A stretch of 64,000 nucleotides of DNA from Bacteroidota bacterium. GTDB taxonomy: Bacteria; Bacteroidota; Bacteroidia; NS11-12g; UBA955. Both the position numbers and the translations under genes were made by a program. Positions 25,897 through 35,241 of the stretch are shown one piece after another (within the stretch, counting starts at the first letter, position 1; each line of letters starts with the position of its first letter). The DNA is taken from NCBI GenBank assembly GCA_947496065.1, contig CANMBF010000006.1:1-64000 (forward strand). Direction: 5' to 3'. A model generated the notes under the pieces. That model ran no database searches, was not told the origin of the DNA, and saw only the letters and a program-made list of their open reading frames with translations.

Positions 25897-28713
25897 ATGC
25901 CCAAAGATCTATCCATCAAATCAGTCTTAATAATAGGGAGTGGTCCCATCATCATCGGTCAAGCTTGCGAATTCGATTATTCAGGTAGCCAAGCCGCACG
26001 CTCATTGAGAGAAGAGGGTATTGAGGTATCGCTTATCAACAGCAATCCGGCCACTATCATGACCGATAAAGTAACAGCCGATCATGTTTATTTATTGCCC
26101 CTCACTTGTCAGTCGATTGAAAAAATATTACAAGAAAGACATATTGATGCCGTATTGCCTACCATGGGTGGTCAAACAGCCTTAAACCTTTGTATTGAAG
26201 CCGAAGATTTAGGTCTTTGGGAAAAATACAATATCCGTATCATTGGGGTTGATACAGCGGCCATTCAAAATACAGAAAACAGAGAATTGTTTCGCCAATT
26301 AATGATTGATATTGGTATAGGGGTTGCTACCAGTGGGGTTGCTAATTCACTATTGGAAGGTAAAGAAATTGCGCAGCGCATTGGTTATCCTTTGGTTATT
26401 CGCCCTTCGTTCACCTTAGGTGGTACAGGTGGTGGATTTGTAAAAACAAAAAATGAATTAGATGAAGCCTTGCGAATTGGTTTAGAAGCTTCGCCAACAC
26501 ATGAAGTACTGGTTGAACAGGCGGTATTGGGTTGGAAAGAGTATGAATTGGAATTGTTACGCGATAATAAAAATGATATCGCAGTTATTTGTACCATCGA
26601 GAATTTAGATCCAATGGGCATCCATACAGGCGATAGTATTACCATAGCACCTGCCATGACATTGAGCGATACTTGCTATCAAAACATGCGCAACATGGCC
26701 TTTAGTATGATGCGCAGCATTGGCAATTTTGCAGGTGGTTGTAACGTGCAGTTTGCTGTAAATCCAGAGAATGAAGAAATCATCGCCATCGAAATCAATC
26801 CGCGTGTATCGCGTTCATCGGCGTTGGCAAGTAAAGCCACTGGTTATCCGATTGCAAAAATTGCTGCTAAATTATCCATTGGGTATAATTTAGATGAGCT
26901 TAAAAATCCAGTAACCAAAACGACTTCAGCCTTCTTCGAACCAGCCATTGATTATGTCATTATCAAAATTCCAAGATGGAACTTCGATAAATTTAAAGGA
27001 GCCGATAAGAGCCTTGGTTTGCAAATGAAATCAGTAGGCGAGGTAATGGCCATTGGTCGCAGTTTTCAAGAAGCTTTACAAAAAGCATGTCAATCTTTAG
27101 AAATTAGAAAACACGGTTTAGGTGCCGATGGCAACGGCATTAGAAATTTAGAGGAAATTGCCCACAGTTTGGAGAACCCTAGTTGGGACCGTTTGTTTCA
27201 CGTTAAAGATGCCATTGATATGGGTGTGCCTTTAACAACAATTCAAAAATTAACGCGCATTGATCGCTGGTATTTAGAACAAATGCTCGACTTGACCAAC
27301 ACTGAAAAGGAAATTAGAAGATTCACCCTCGATACTTTGCCAGAAGCGTTAATGCGTTCTGCTAAGAAAAAGGGTTATAGCGATTACCAAATTGCTTACT
27401 TAATTAAGAATTGTACCGAGGATGATGTGTATGCAAAACGCAAAGGCATGGGCATTACCCGTACTTATAAAATGGTAGATACCTGCGCTGCCGAGTTTCC
27501 TTCGCCAACCAACTATTTCTACTCTTGTTTTGAAGGCGAAAATGAAAGCATTGTATCAGATAAAAAGAAAATCATCGTATTGGGCAGTGGGCCTAACAGA
27601 ATTGGTCAAGGGATAGAGTTCGATTATAGTTGTGTACACGGTCTTTTAGCCGCCAAAGAAACGGGCTTCGAAGCCATCATGGTGAACTGCAATCCTGAAA
27701 CGGTAAGTACCGATTTCGATATGGCTAATAAATTGTATTTCGAGCCAGTATATTGGGAACATTTATGGGAGATCATAGAACTCGAAAAACCAGAAGGGGT
27801 TATTGTACAATTAGGCGGTCAAACCGCCTTGAAATTGGCAGAGAAATTACATGAACGTGGCATTAAAATTATAGGGACTTCTTTCCCTGACATGGACATG
27901 AGGGAAGACCGCGGTTTGTGCAGTGATTTATTGAAAAAATTAGACATTCCTTATCCTAAATACGGTGTAACAGAAACAGCAGAAGAGGCAGTCAATATTG
28001 CACACGAAGTAGGTTATCCTGTATTGGTTCGCCCGAGTTATGTTTTAGGCGGACAAGGGATGAAAATTGTTATCAATGACGAAGATCTTGAAAATGCAGT
28101 CATTGGATTATTGGGTGATTTACCTGGCAACCGTGTATTGATTGATCACTTCTTAGACCGAGCAGAAGAAGCCGAATGTGATGTAATATGCGATGGCGAA
28201 GATTGCCATGTGATAGGCATGATGGAACATATTGAGCCAGCAGGTATTCACAGTGGCGATAGCAGCGCAGTATTACCACCCTTTAGCTTAAGTGAAAATG
28301 TAAAACAACGCATGGAAGAGTATAGCAGAAAGCTAGCATTCTCAATGAATATTCGCGGTTTGTTAAACATTCAATTTGCAGTTAAAGATGAGAAGGTTTA
28401 TGTAATCGAAGCCAATCCAAGAGCGAGTAGAACAGTACCATTTATTTGCAAAGCATACGACGTGCCTTATATTAATATTGCAACTAAAATAATGTTAGGG
28501 GTGAATAAATTAAAAGACTTTAACATCGTTAGAAAAGAGCAAGGGTATGCCATTAAATTGCCTGTGTTCTCATTTAATAAATTTCCGAATGTCAACCGTG
28601 AATTGGGTCCTGAGATGAAAAGTACTGGCGAATCAATTTTGTTTGTAAAAGACACCAAAGACCCTGAATTCCGAGAAATTTACAGCAAGAAAAGCATGTA
28701 TTTGAGTCGCTAG
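25897..28713 (+). CDS. carB: Carbamoyl-phosphate synthase large subunit, short form
   Basis: Makes carbamoyl phosphate for arginine and pyrimidine synthesis from bicarbonate, ATP and ammonia delivered by CarA. Two ATP-grasp halves are visible, each with its nucleotide-binding entry (IIGSGPIIIGQACEFDYSG near 12; VLGSGPNRIGQGIEFDYS near 561) and EINPR/EANPR metal-site motifs (near 304 and 847). The protein has 938 residues against 1073 in E. coli; the missing part is the C-terminal allosteric (MGS-like) domain. From memory this is the normal length in Bacteroidetes, so I do not call it truncated. No carA is in the window. Confidence 0.96.
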   Translation: MPKDLSIKSVLIIGSGPIIIGQACEFDYSGSQAARSLREEGIEVSLINSNPATIMTDKVTADHVYLLPLTCQSIEKILQERHIDAVLPTMGGQTALNLCIEAEDLGLWEKYNIRIIGVDTAAIQNTENRELFRQLMIDIGIGVATSGVANSLLEGKEIAQRIGYPLVIRPSFTLGGTGGGFVKTKNELDEALRIGLEASPTHEVLVEQAVLGWKEYELELLRDNKNDIAVICTIENLDPMGIHTGDSITIAPAMTLSDTCYQNMRNMAFSMMRSIGNFAGGCNVQFAVNPENEEIIAIEINPRVSRSSALASKATGYPIAKIAAKLSIGYNLDELKNPVTKTTSAFFEPAIDYVIIKIPRWNFDKFKGADKSLGLQMKSVGEVMAIGRSFQEALQKACQSLEIRKHGLGADGNGIRNLEEIAHSLENPSWDRLFHVKDAIDMGVPLTTIQKLTRIDRWYLEQMLDLTNTEKEIRRFTLDTLPEALMRSAKKKGYSDYQIAYLIKNCTEDDVYAKRKGMGITRTYKMVDTCAAEFPSPTNYFYSCFEGENESIVSDKKKIIVLGSGPNRIGQGIEFDYSCVHGLLAAKETGFEAIMVNCNPETVSTDFDMANKLYFEPVYWEHLWEIIELEKPEGVIVQLGGQTALKLAEKLHERGIKIIGTSFPDMDMREDRGLCSDLLKKLDIPYPKYGVTETAEEAVNIAHEVGYPVLVRPSYVLGGQGMKIVINDEDLENAVIGLLGDLPGNRVLIDHFLDRAEEAECDVICDGEDCHVIGMMEHIEPAGIHSGDSSAVLPPFSLSENVKQRMEEYSRKLAFSMNIRGLLNIQFAVKDEKVYVIEANPRASRTVPFICKAYDVPYINIATKIMLGVNKLKDFNIVRKEQGYAIKLPVFSFNKFPNVNRELGPEMKSTGESILFVKDTKDPEFREIYSKKSMYLSR

Positions 28714-28751
28714 AGAAGCATTAACTTTGTTAAACATTAACTTATTAAATT

Positions 28752-30257
28752 GTGAACGTGTTTAACAATAAAAAATCGCTCTTCGTTTTTTTAAGTATCG
28801 CTGTTTGGCTCATCCTTTATGGGGTTGGTCTTGCTAAGCATGAGTATTGGCGAGATGAAATGAGGGCCTTGTCCATTGCTATAAGTGCTCCTGCATTTTC
28901 CGATTTGCCATTGTATTTAAAAAATGAAGGCCATCCTATCTTATGGTACGCCATCCTTAAATTGGCCTTTGATTGTTTTCAGGCCACTTGGGTATTGCCA
29001 CTTTGCAGTTTTATTTTTAGTTTTGGCATTTTGGTATTGGTCATGTTCCGATCGCCATTTCCTTTATTGATAAAATTGCTATTAATTTTTGGTGTTTATT
29101 GTTTATATGAATATGGCATCAATGCGCGCAATTATGGCATCGGTGCATTTTTTATGTTGCTATTTGCAGACTCCTTTTCTCGTTATCCCAAAAATATTTT
29201 TCTTGCTTTTTTATGCTTGTCCATGGCAGCGCTCACCAATGTTTATGCCACTATGATGGTAGGTTTGATAGGTGTTTACACCATTCTTGAATACAAGAAT
29301 ACAAACGGATTAACAACGCCTTTAAAACTATCTATCCTAATTTTAATAACGGCCATTGGTTTTAGTTTGTATACCATGTTGCCTGATGCAAATTCTTTGG
29401 TGGCGTCTAAAAAAATCATTGACTTTGTTTCTATTAAAGAACTCTGGGTAGTGGGTAATGGTTTCGATGATTATTTGAATTACAAAATGCACTTTAGTGC
29501 CTACTTTTTGAGTGTAGTTTTGACTGGCGGTTTGCTTTTGTTTTTACCCAATTGGAGAACAATGCTTTTCTTAATACTTGCTTTAATTGCCATGGTATTT
29601 TTCTCCCTGTGCATCAAAGGTAATTTAATGCACCACCAAGGCATGTATTTTTATACGGTGGTGGTGTTTGCTTGGTTGCAATACGATACTATACAAGCAG
29701 TGTTGGCGCGAAAAAACATGGTCAGTGGTATAGTGTTTATTGGCCTTGTTATCAATGTTTTTGTTTTGGCAATACAAGTATTAAAAGGGTACGAAAAGTA
29801 TAAGGATGATATCGTGTCAATCCGAAGCGAGAGCAAAAGGTTTGGTCAGTGGTGTCAACAGAACCTAACAGATACTTCTATTTTAATAGCCGAACCCGAC
29901 TATACAATAGAGGGGGTCATGTATTATCATAATCAAGCATTTTACATTTCCCGCGAAAACCGCTACGGCACTTATGTGCATTTTACAAAAGCCAACCAAG
30001 CCTACCTCAATTTAGAAACTTTGATGTTTAAGGCCAATCAATTGAGCCAAATAAAGGAAAAAGTTTTTGTGGTATTTGATAAAAAAATACAAGTTTTAGA
30101 CACCATTTACAGCTATTCTTATGGTAAAAAATTTATCGTTTCTAAGCAGACAAGTCTAGCATTTACTGGGCAATACCAATTGATTGATTCCTTCAATCAG
30201 AACTTTTACAACGAGGAAAATTATTTTATTTATCAAAAAAATAAGGTAGGCCGTTAA
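28752..30257 (+). CDS. GT-C-like multi-pass membrane protein
   Basis: A 501-residue protein with eight to ten hydrophobic segments in the first 350 residues and a soluble C-terminal third. The first external loop has HEYWRDEMRALS near 30 and NEGHPILWY near 58. Such acidic and histidine residues are typical of lipid-linked-sugar transferases (GT39/GT83-like, GT-C fold), so it may add sugars to lipid A or proteins. That is family inference; the substrate is unknown. The start is GTG at 28752. The stop codon runs into a palindromic terminator of the ACATACC family. Confidence 0.7.
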   Translation: MNVFNNKKSLFVFLSIAVWLILYGVGLAKHEYWRDEMRALSIAISAPAFSDLPLYLKNEGHPILWYAILKLAFDCFQATWVLPLCSFIFSFGILVLVMFRSPFPLLIKLLLIFGVYCLYEYGINARNYGIGAFFMLLFADSFSRYPKNIFLAFLCLSMAALTNVYATMMVGLIGVYTILEYKNTNGLTTPLKLSILILITAIGFSLYTMLPDANSLVASKKIIDFVSIKELWVVGNGFDDYLNYKMHFSAYFLSVVLTGGLLLFLPNWRTMLFLILALIAMVFFSLCIKGNLMHHQGMYFYTVVVFAWLQYDTIQAVLARKNMVSGIVFIGLVINVFVLAIQVLKGYEKYKDDIVSIRSESKRFGQWCQQNLTDTSILIAEPDYTIEGVMYYHNQAFYISRENRYGTYVHFTKANQAYLNLETLMFKANQLSQIKEKVFVVFDKKIQVLDTIYSYSYGKKFIVSKQTSLAFTGQYQLIDSFNQNFYNEENYFIYQKNKVGR

Positions 30258-30280
30258 AACATACTAAGCGGTATGTTTTT
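30256..30280. terminator. Palindromic terminator, ACATACC family copy 2
   Basis: AAAACATAC (30256-30264) pairs with GTATGTTTT (30271-30279) around TAAGCG. It overlaps the last base pairs of the preceding stop codon. Confidence 0.6.
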
Positions 30281-30382
30281 AATTGATTATAAAATCAAAG
30301 GCATTTTTCTTAATGCATTCATGATAATAATCAGTATGATTTTAGTAGTATGGTATAAACTTTGCCGTAGTAAATTAAACAC

Positions 30383-31018
30383 ATGAAGATTAAATTTTCT
30401 GCCATCCTTTTTGTTTCCTTTGCTTCATTTCTATTCTTAACGAATTGTACCAGCGAGGTAGCCACTCCCAATATCTGTTTTAAGGAAGATATATTGCCGT
30501 TATTCGTTTCGAATTGCACCCAATCAGGTTGTCACAATGGAATCGATAAAGAGGAGGATCTCGATTTAAGTAACTACGAAGGCATCATGAAAAGCATCAG
30601 AGCTAATCACCCGTACCAAAGCGAATCGTGGACGCAAATTAACTCAGGTGAAATGCCACCCTCACCGTATCATAAATTTACAAAATATGAGAATAATCAA
30701 ATTAAGCATTGGATCAAATCAGGTGCGCCTAATAGTTCGAATTGCAAAACATGTGATTCGACATTTACCTACAAAGCGAGAATTGAGCCCATTTTGAATA
30801 AATGGTGCGTTGGTTGTCATTCTGCAACGTATGCAGGCGGAGGCTATGATTTATCAAGCTATGACAAAACGATTTTAGCCATTCCCTACAGTAAGCTAGA
30901 AGGGTCGATACTTCATTCAGCCGGCTATTCAGCCATGCCAAAAAATGCAGGCAGTTTGTCCGATTGCGATATCACGGCGATTAAAAGTTGGTTGGCCGCT
31001 GGCCATCCTAATAACTAG
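30383..31018 (+). CDS. Lipoprotein c-type cytochrome with two heme-binding motifs
   Basis: Exported 211-residue protein. The signal sequence ends in FLTNC (Cys22), so it is probably lipidated. One canonical heme motif, CVGCH near 137, is preceded by NKW. A second, wider CTQSGCH (CX4CH) lies near 46. Each is followed by a GG/DLSSY segment, showing two related halves, as in cytochrome domains attached to Bacteroidetes and planctomycete surface oxidases. A role in electron transfer is inferred; no partner gene is adjacent. CX4CH heme attachment occurs but is less common, so the first site needs care. Confidence 0.75.
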   Translation: MKIKFSAILFVSFASFLFLTNCTSEVATPNICFKEDILPLFVSNCTQSGCHNGIDKEEDLDLSNYEGIMKSIRANHPYQSESWTQINSGEMPPSPYHKFTKYENNQIKHWIKSGAPNSSNCKTCDSTFTYKARIEPILNKWCVGCHSATYAGGGYDLSSYDKTILAIPYSKLEGSILHSAGYSAMPKNAGSLSDCDITAIKSWLAAGHPNN

Positions 31019-31156
31019 GTTTTAAGATATAATCTCTTATTTTTAAATCCTAAGGTTACCCTATGTAGCTAAATGGTATTATATTGAAATTAGATATCGA
31101 AAGTGTCTGAGGAGATATTCAAATTCTTTCCCCTAACTTTGTTTTGACTTTGTTCA

Positions 31157-31777
31157 ATGCATCAAAATTTAAATACCCTATTTCGCAGTCTTATTTGCTT
31201 CATAATAGCTATTGGTTTTAGTGCCAATGTTAAGGGCATGGGTTTACCTCCAAGCAGTTTAATTTTATCATTGGGTGCCAGTCGCATCAGTATGAAACCA
31301 GCCAAAGATTCTTCTATTGGGGGATTCAAACTACCTAAGCCCGGTATTTATGTAAAATTATCGGCCGAGAGTTATTTCAATTTTCGTGATTTTGTGCATG
31401 TCGATTTGAACATGAGTATCAACAAGGGGATTATGGACAATGGCTATATGAAGGAGAGTCGCCTGTGCTTTAATTATGGGTTTGGTAGGACCTACAAAAT
31501 AGCTAAGTTTTCTATAAGTCCAGGCCTTTGTTACAGCTCGGTAGGTTACGAAAACACCCTTACAAAAAAATCCATTGTCGAAACCCGTTTTGCGCCTTCA
31601 TTGGGAATGCAAACAGATTTAATAATTGTCAGTTCGGACTATCGGTACCTTGGTTTGTTTGTAGAAGGTTCTATTATGTTCGCTACACCCTCGCGTTGGG
31701 TGCACCAATTAACAGTAGGCCTTGCCTGGAAACCTAGCTTCCGCAAACCTGACAAAGATATTTATTTACCACAATAA
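31157..31777 (+). CDS. Probable outer-membrane beta-barrel protein
   Basis: A 206-residue protein with a signal peptide (LICFIIAIGFSANVKG) and alternating hydrophobic strands with aromatic ends, e.g. LSAESYFNF, SRLCFNYGFGR and YRYLGLFVEGSIMF. This is the pattern of small porin-like barrels. It ends in a short charged tail rather than a terminal aromatic residue. No specific family is recognised. A TAACTTTG element (31134-31141) lies 15 bases before the start. Confidence 0.55.
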   Translation: MHQNLNTLFRSLICFIIAIGFSANVKGMGLPPSSLILSLGASRISMKPAKDSSIGGFKLPKPGIYVKLSAESYFNFRDFVHVDLNMSINKGIMDNGYMKESRLCFNYGFGRTYKIAKFSISPGLCYSSVGYENTLTKKSIVETRFAPSLGMQTDLIIVSSDYRYLGLFVEGSIMFATPSRWVHQLTVGLAWKPSFRKPDKDIYLPQ

Positions 31778-31892
31778 TTGTAAATCTAGTGAACTCCATT
31801 TACCTTTCTCTTAAATAACTGCCACTTTATTGAATTTGGCTTTTAAAACCATGTGGTATTTGCTACTTTATTTTTATTAGATTTGCCTTGTA

Positions 31893-32474
31893 ATGGCAAG
31901 CAATAAAAAGGCAACAATACGCACCTATTCTGAAACCATACAAGGCGTTGATTTTTCCATAGATAAAAGCGATCGATTAGAATATGAAAATTGCGAGTTC
32001 ACCAATTGTATTTTTTCCACCTTATCGGATGTTAATTTTATCGACTGTCAATTCACCAATTGCAACTTGAGTAATATGCGTTTTAATTTCTGCGGCTTAC
32101 AAAACATTCTTTTTAAAGATTGTAAATTAATGGGAGCCGATTGCTCGCCTTCTAAAGATTTTTTGTTCGAAGTGCATTTTAAAAATTGCAACATGGATTA
32201 CACCTCATTCGATAAAAAAAGAATGAACAAAAGCAGTTTCGATAACTGTAAAATTCATGGTGCTAACTTTACACAGGCCGATTTATCAAAGGCTGTAATA
32301 GCTAATTGCGACTGGCATGATTCTATTTTTATCAATACTGATTTATCTGGTCTCGATTTTTCAACTTCACGTAACTTTTTAATCGACCCCACCATGAATA
32401 CATTAAAGAAAACAAAATTCTCTAAAATGGATTTAACTGGGTTGCTCTTTCGCCTCGATATTATCATAGAATAA
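31893..32474 (+). CDS. Pentapeptide-repeat protein (Qnr-like)
   Basis: Soluble 193-residue protein made almost entirely of A(D/N)LXX-type five-residue repeats (CEFTNCIF, CQFTNCNLSNMRF, ANFTQADLSKAV, TDLSGLDF), which fold into a right-handed quadrilateral helix. A short break (about 95-105) separates the repeats into two runs, as in Qnr and related gyrase-protecting proteins. Gyrase protection is a family possibility, not shown. A TAGATTTG element lies at 31878-31885. Confidence 0.85.
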   Translation: MASNKKATIRTYSETIQGVDFSIDKSDRLEYENCEFTNCIFSTLSDVNFIDCQFTNCNLSNMRFNFCGLQNILFKDCKLMGADCSPSKDFLFEVHFKNCNMDYTSFDKKRMNKSSFDNCKIHGANFTQADLSKAVIANCDWHDSIFINTDLSGLDFSTSRNFLIDPTMNTLKKTKFSKMDLTGLLFRLDIIIE

Positions 32475-32554
32475 ATAGGGATTGACAAAAATTTCAATTT
32501 AACCAAAGCAAAAAAAATGCTAAAAGGTTTTATTCCTTCGCTTAACTTTGTGCC

Positions 32555-33256
32555 ATGAATCTATCGAATAAAATTGCTGTGGTAACAGGCGTAAGCAAAG
32601 GCATTGGTGCAGCTTTATGTCAACAATTGTTAGAAGAGGGTGCCATGGTGTTTGGCCTTGGTCGCAATCCCTATCCCGAACAACATCCTAATTTCACTTT
32701 TATTCCCACGGATGTAAGAAATTATGAAGCCGTTGAAAAAGCATGGCATCAGATTTTTATGGCAAGCAATCAACACATCGATATTTTGATTAACAATGCT
32801 GGCTTAGGTTATTTTGGGAATGTCGAAGATTTATCCATGTTGGAATGGGACGAAATGATGCAAACCAATGTAAATGCCATGTTTTATTGCACGCGATTAG
32901 CGGTACCAAAAATGAAAGCCAATGGCATTGGTCATATCATAAACATTGCTAGCACAGCTGGTTTAGAGGGCATGCCCATGGTGAGTGGCTATTGCGCAAC
33001 CAAATGGGCAGTGAAAGGTTTTTCGGAGAGTTTATGGCGCGAGTTAAGAGATTTTAAAATTAAAGTGACATGTGTGTACCCAGGTTCAACTAAAACCGAT
33101 TTCTTTCGCAACAGTCCGAATATCCAACCCCACGATTACATGTTAATGCCCCAAGATGTGGCCGCAATGATGGTATATGCTTTAAAAACACCCGACAATT
33201 TTCACCAAGTGAATTTAGAGGTACGACCGCTTCAGCCCAAAGGGCCTAAGCAATAA
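32555..33256 (+). CDS. SDR family NAD(P)-dependent oxidoreductase
   Basis: Classical short-chain dehydrogenase of 233 residues. Nucleotide-binding GVSKGIG near 11-17, the NNAG motif near 81, and the catalytic Ser then YCATK motif near 148-152 are present. Substrate cannot be predicted. The -7 element TAACTTTG (32543-32550) ends only four bases before the ATG, which would put the transcription start at or next to the start codon. The mRNA may be leaderless. Confidence 0.9.
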   Translation: MNLSNKIAVVTGVSKGIGAALCQQLLEEGAMVFGLGRNPYPEQHPNFTFIPTDVRNYEAVEKAWHQIFMASNQHIDILINNAGLGYFGNVEDLSMLEWDEMMQTNVNAMFYCTRLAVPKMKANGIGHIINIASTAGLEGMPMVSGYCATKWAVKGFSESLWRELRDFKIKVTCVYPGSTKTDFFRNSPNIQPHDYMLMPQDVAAMMVYALKTPDNFHQVNLEVRPLQPKGPKQ

Positions 33257-33344
33257 TGAATCTCAAAGTTCTCGGGTCGGTACTTGCTGCTTTTTAAAAA
33301 TGGCAACGGATTTCAATTGGTAATTCACCAAGTAAATAATTTTA

Positions 33345-33373
33345 TTGCAAATGCTGATTATTCGTTACCTTTG
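33345..33373 (+). promoter_or_regulatory. Promoter of tatA
   Basis: TTG (33345-33347), an 18-base spacer and TACCTTTG (33366-33373), 24 bases before the ATG. Confidence 0.65.
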
Positions 33374-33397
33374 CAATCAATTAAATAAATTAATAAT

Positions 33398-33598
33398 ATG
33401 GGAAATCTAGGAGCAACTGAAATTATCTTAATAATTGTTGCGATTCTTATTCTTTTCGGTGGTAAAAAAATTCCAGAATTAATGCGTGGTGTTGGCCAAG
33501 GAATGCGTGAATTTCAAAATGCTAAAAACAATGTTAAAAGCGAAATTGAAAAGGGCATGCAAGAAAAACCTCAGGACAAATCAACTGACGTTAAATAA
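33398..33598 (+). CDS. tatA: Twin-arginine translocase subunit TatA/E
   Basis: A 66-residue membrane protein: one N-terminal transmembrane helix ([24 protein letters not shown]), an FGGKKIPEL hinge, an amphipathic helix ([14 protein letters not shown]) and a charged tail. It forms the pore component for export of folded proteins. tatC is not in the window. gatA starts 20 bp later on the same strand and may be co-transcribed. Tat export is relevant to the fused EutBC lipoprotein at 48788-51100, whose signal carries RK. Confidence 0.93.
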   Translation: MGNLGATEIILIIVAILILFGGKKIPELMRGVGQGMREFQNAKNNVKSEIEKGMQEKPQDKSTDVK

Positions 33599-33618
33599 AT
33601 TCTGTATTTTTTTAGTGC

Positions 33619-35037
33619 ATGAAAAAACGTTTTTCATCACTGGCAGACATTCAATCTGAAATTTCTGCTAGTCAACTTACCTTACCGGCTTTAGTCGATT
33701 ATTATCTCGAGCAAATCAATCAGCACGTTGGTTTAAATGCCTTTTTAGAAGTTTTTTCTGAAGAAGCCAAAGCCAATGCGATTTCTATTCAGCAAAAAAT
33801 AGATAACAAAACTGCCGGTAAATTAGCGGGTATGGTCATTGCGATTAAAGATAATATCGTATACAAAGGCCATCATTCATCTGCATCATCCAAAATATTA
33901 GGGGGCTTTACCTCTCTTTTTTCTGCAACTGTGGTTGAACGCTTATTAGCCGAAGACGCTATTATCATTGGCCGCACCAATTGCGATGAATTTGCCATGG
34001 GCGCTTCGAATGAAAATTCTGCATTCGGTCCTGTTTTAAATGCAGCTGATACCAGCCGTGTGCCAGGAGGCAGTAGTGGTGGAAGTGCTGTAGCAGTTCA
34101 AGCCGACATGTGTTTGGCTTCTTTGGGCAGCGACACTGGTGGTTCTATCAGGCAGCCTGCAGCATTTACGGGTCTTTATGGTCTTTATCCAACCTATGGT
34201 CGTATCAGTCGCTGGGGCTTAATCGCCTTTGCAAGTAGCTTCGATCAAATTGGTCCGTTTACAGCCAGTATACACGACATGGCTTTGTTGATGAGCATTA
34301 TTGCAGGTGAAGACGAAAACGATGCCACCATGGCCAAAAGAAAGGCTGATAGTAGCGAAGTAAAAGTTCAAAGTAAACCATTGAAAATTGCTTACATCAA
34401 CGATTGTTTAAATAATAAGGGCCTCGATCCTCAAATTAAGGCGAGTACCGAAAGTTATATTCAGTTATTAAAAGACAAGGGACATGAAGTGCATGGAATC
34501 AATTTTCCATACCTAGATGCCATGGTGCCATGCTACCAAGTCTTAACAACGGCCGAAGCGAGCAGTAATTTAAGTCGCTTTTCTGGTTTAATGTACGGCT
34601 ATAGAAGTGCAAACGCTACCGATTTAGAAAGTACGTTTAAGAAAAGTAGAACCGAAGGATTTGGTCCGGAAGTGCAACGCAGAATCATGTTGGGTACTTT
34701 TGTTTTGAGCAGCGATTACTATGATGCTTATTATACCAAAGCACAAAAAGTAAGACAACTCATTCGTCAAAAAACGTTAGATATTTTTGAAACGTATGAT
34801 TTAATATTAACACCAACTACAAGTACGCCTGCCTTTAAGCTAGGCGAAAAAGCCAGCGATCCTGTAGCCATGTACTTGGCCGATTTGTTTACCGTACAAG
34901 CTAATTTGGCGGGCATTCCTGCCATTTCTATTCCTGCTGGCATAGATAGATTAACCAATATGCCAATAGGCTTACAATTGATGGCTAAGCCGTTTGAAGA
35001 GGCATTGTTATACAGCGTTGCTGAACAACTTAAATAA
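33619..35037 (+). CDS. gatA: Glu-tRNA(Gln)/Asp-tRNA(Asn) amidotransferase subunit A
   Basis: Amidase-signature enzyme of 472 residues that releases ammonia from glutamine so GatB can amidate misacylated tRNA. The Ser-cisSer-Lys triad is present: Lys77 in AIKDN, Ser152 in PGGSSGGS, and the nucleophile Ser176 in DTGGSIRQPA. Spacing matches well-known GatA proteins. gatB and gatC are not in the window, as is usual when the genes are scattered. Start follows tatA by 20 bp. Confidence 0.94.
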   Translation: MKKRFSSLADIQSEISASQLTLPALVDYYLEQINQHVGLNAFLEVFSEEAKANAISIQQKIDNKTAGKLAGMVIAIKDNIVYKGHHSSASSKILGGFTSLFSATVVERLLAEDAIIIGRTNCDEFAMGASNENSAFGPVLNAADTSRVPGGSSGGSAVAVQADMCLASLGSDTGGSIRQPAAFTGLYGLYPTYGRISRWGLIAFASSFDQIGPFTASIHDMALLMSIIAGEDENDATMAKRKADSSEVKVQSKPLKIAYINDCLNNKGLDPQIKASTESYIQLLKDKGHEVHGINFPYLDAMVPCYQVLTTAEASSNLSRFSGLMYGYRSANATDLESTFKKSRTEGFGPEVQRRIMLGTFVLSSDYYDAYYTKAQKVRQLIRQKTLDIFETYDLILTPTTSTPAFKLGEKASDPVAMYLADLFTVQANLAGIPAISIPAGIDRLTNMPIGLQLMAKPFEEALLYSVAEQLK

Positions 35038-35091
35038 GTTGTAGAAAATTATTCAAATCTTATTTCAAATTTTTGCTTTTCTTTGCATCAA

Positions 35092-35172
35092 AGTTTTGGG
35101 GTGCTGAAAATATTTAGCTGAGATTAAACCCACAATACCTGGATAAGTGTAATTACTGCGACAGGAAAAACT
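35092..35172 (+). promoter_or_regulatory. TPP (thiamine pyrophosphate) riboswitch
   Basis: The aptamer core is present in order: GGGGTGCTG (35098-35106), AGCTGAGA (35116-35123), an ACCC block, ATACCTGGATAAGTGTAATT (35135-35154) and ACTGCGACAGGA (35154-35165). AGTTTT (35092-35097) and AAAACT (35167-35172) close the P1 stem. This matches the THI element consensus. It lies 70 bases before the TonB receptor gene and should switch that gene off when TPP is plentiful. Confidence 0.93.
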
Positions 35173-35241
35173 AGAATTAGTAGCCAATGTTCTCTTGTGT
35201 TATTAATTTCAAACCCCACAACTTTATTTTTTAAAAATCAA

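Noticed and set aside
25897-28713. CarB considered truncated because it ends near residue 938
   Set aside because: Both ATP-grasp halves are complete, and from memory Bacteroidetes CarB proteins usually lack the C-terminal allosteric domain.
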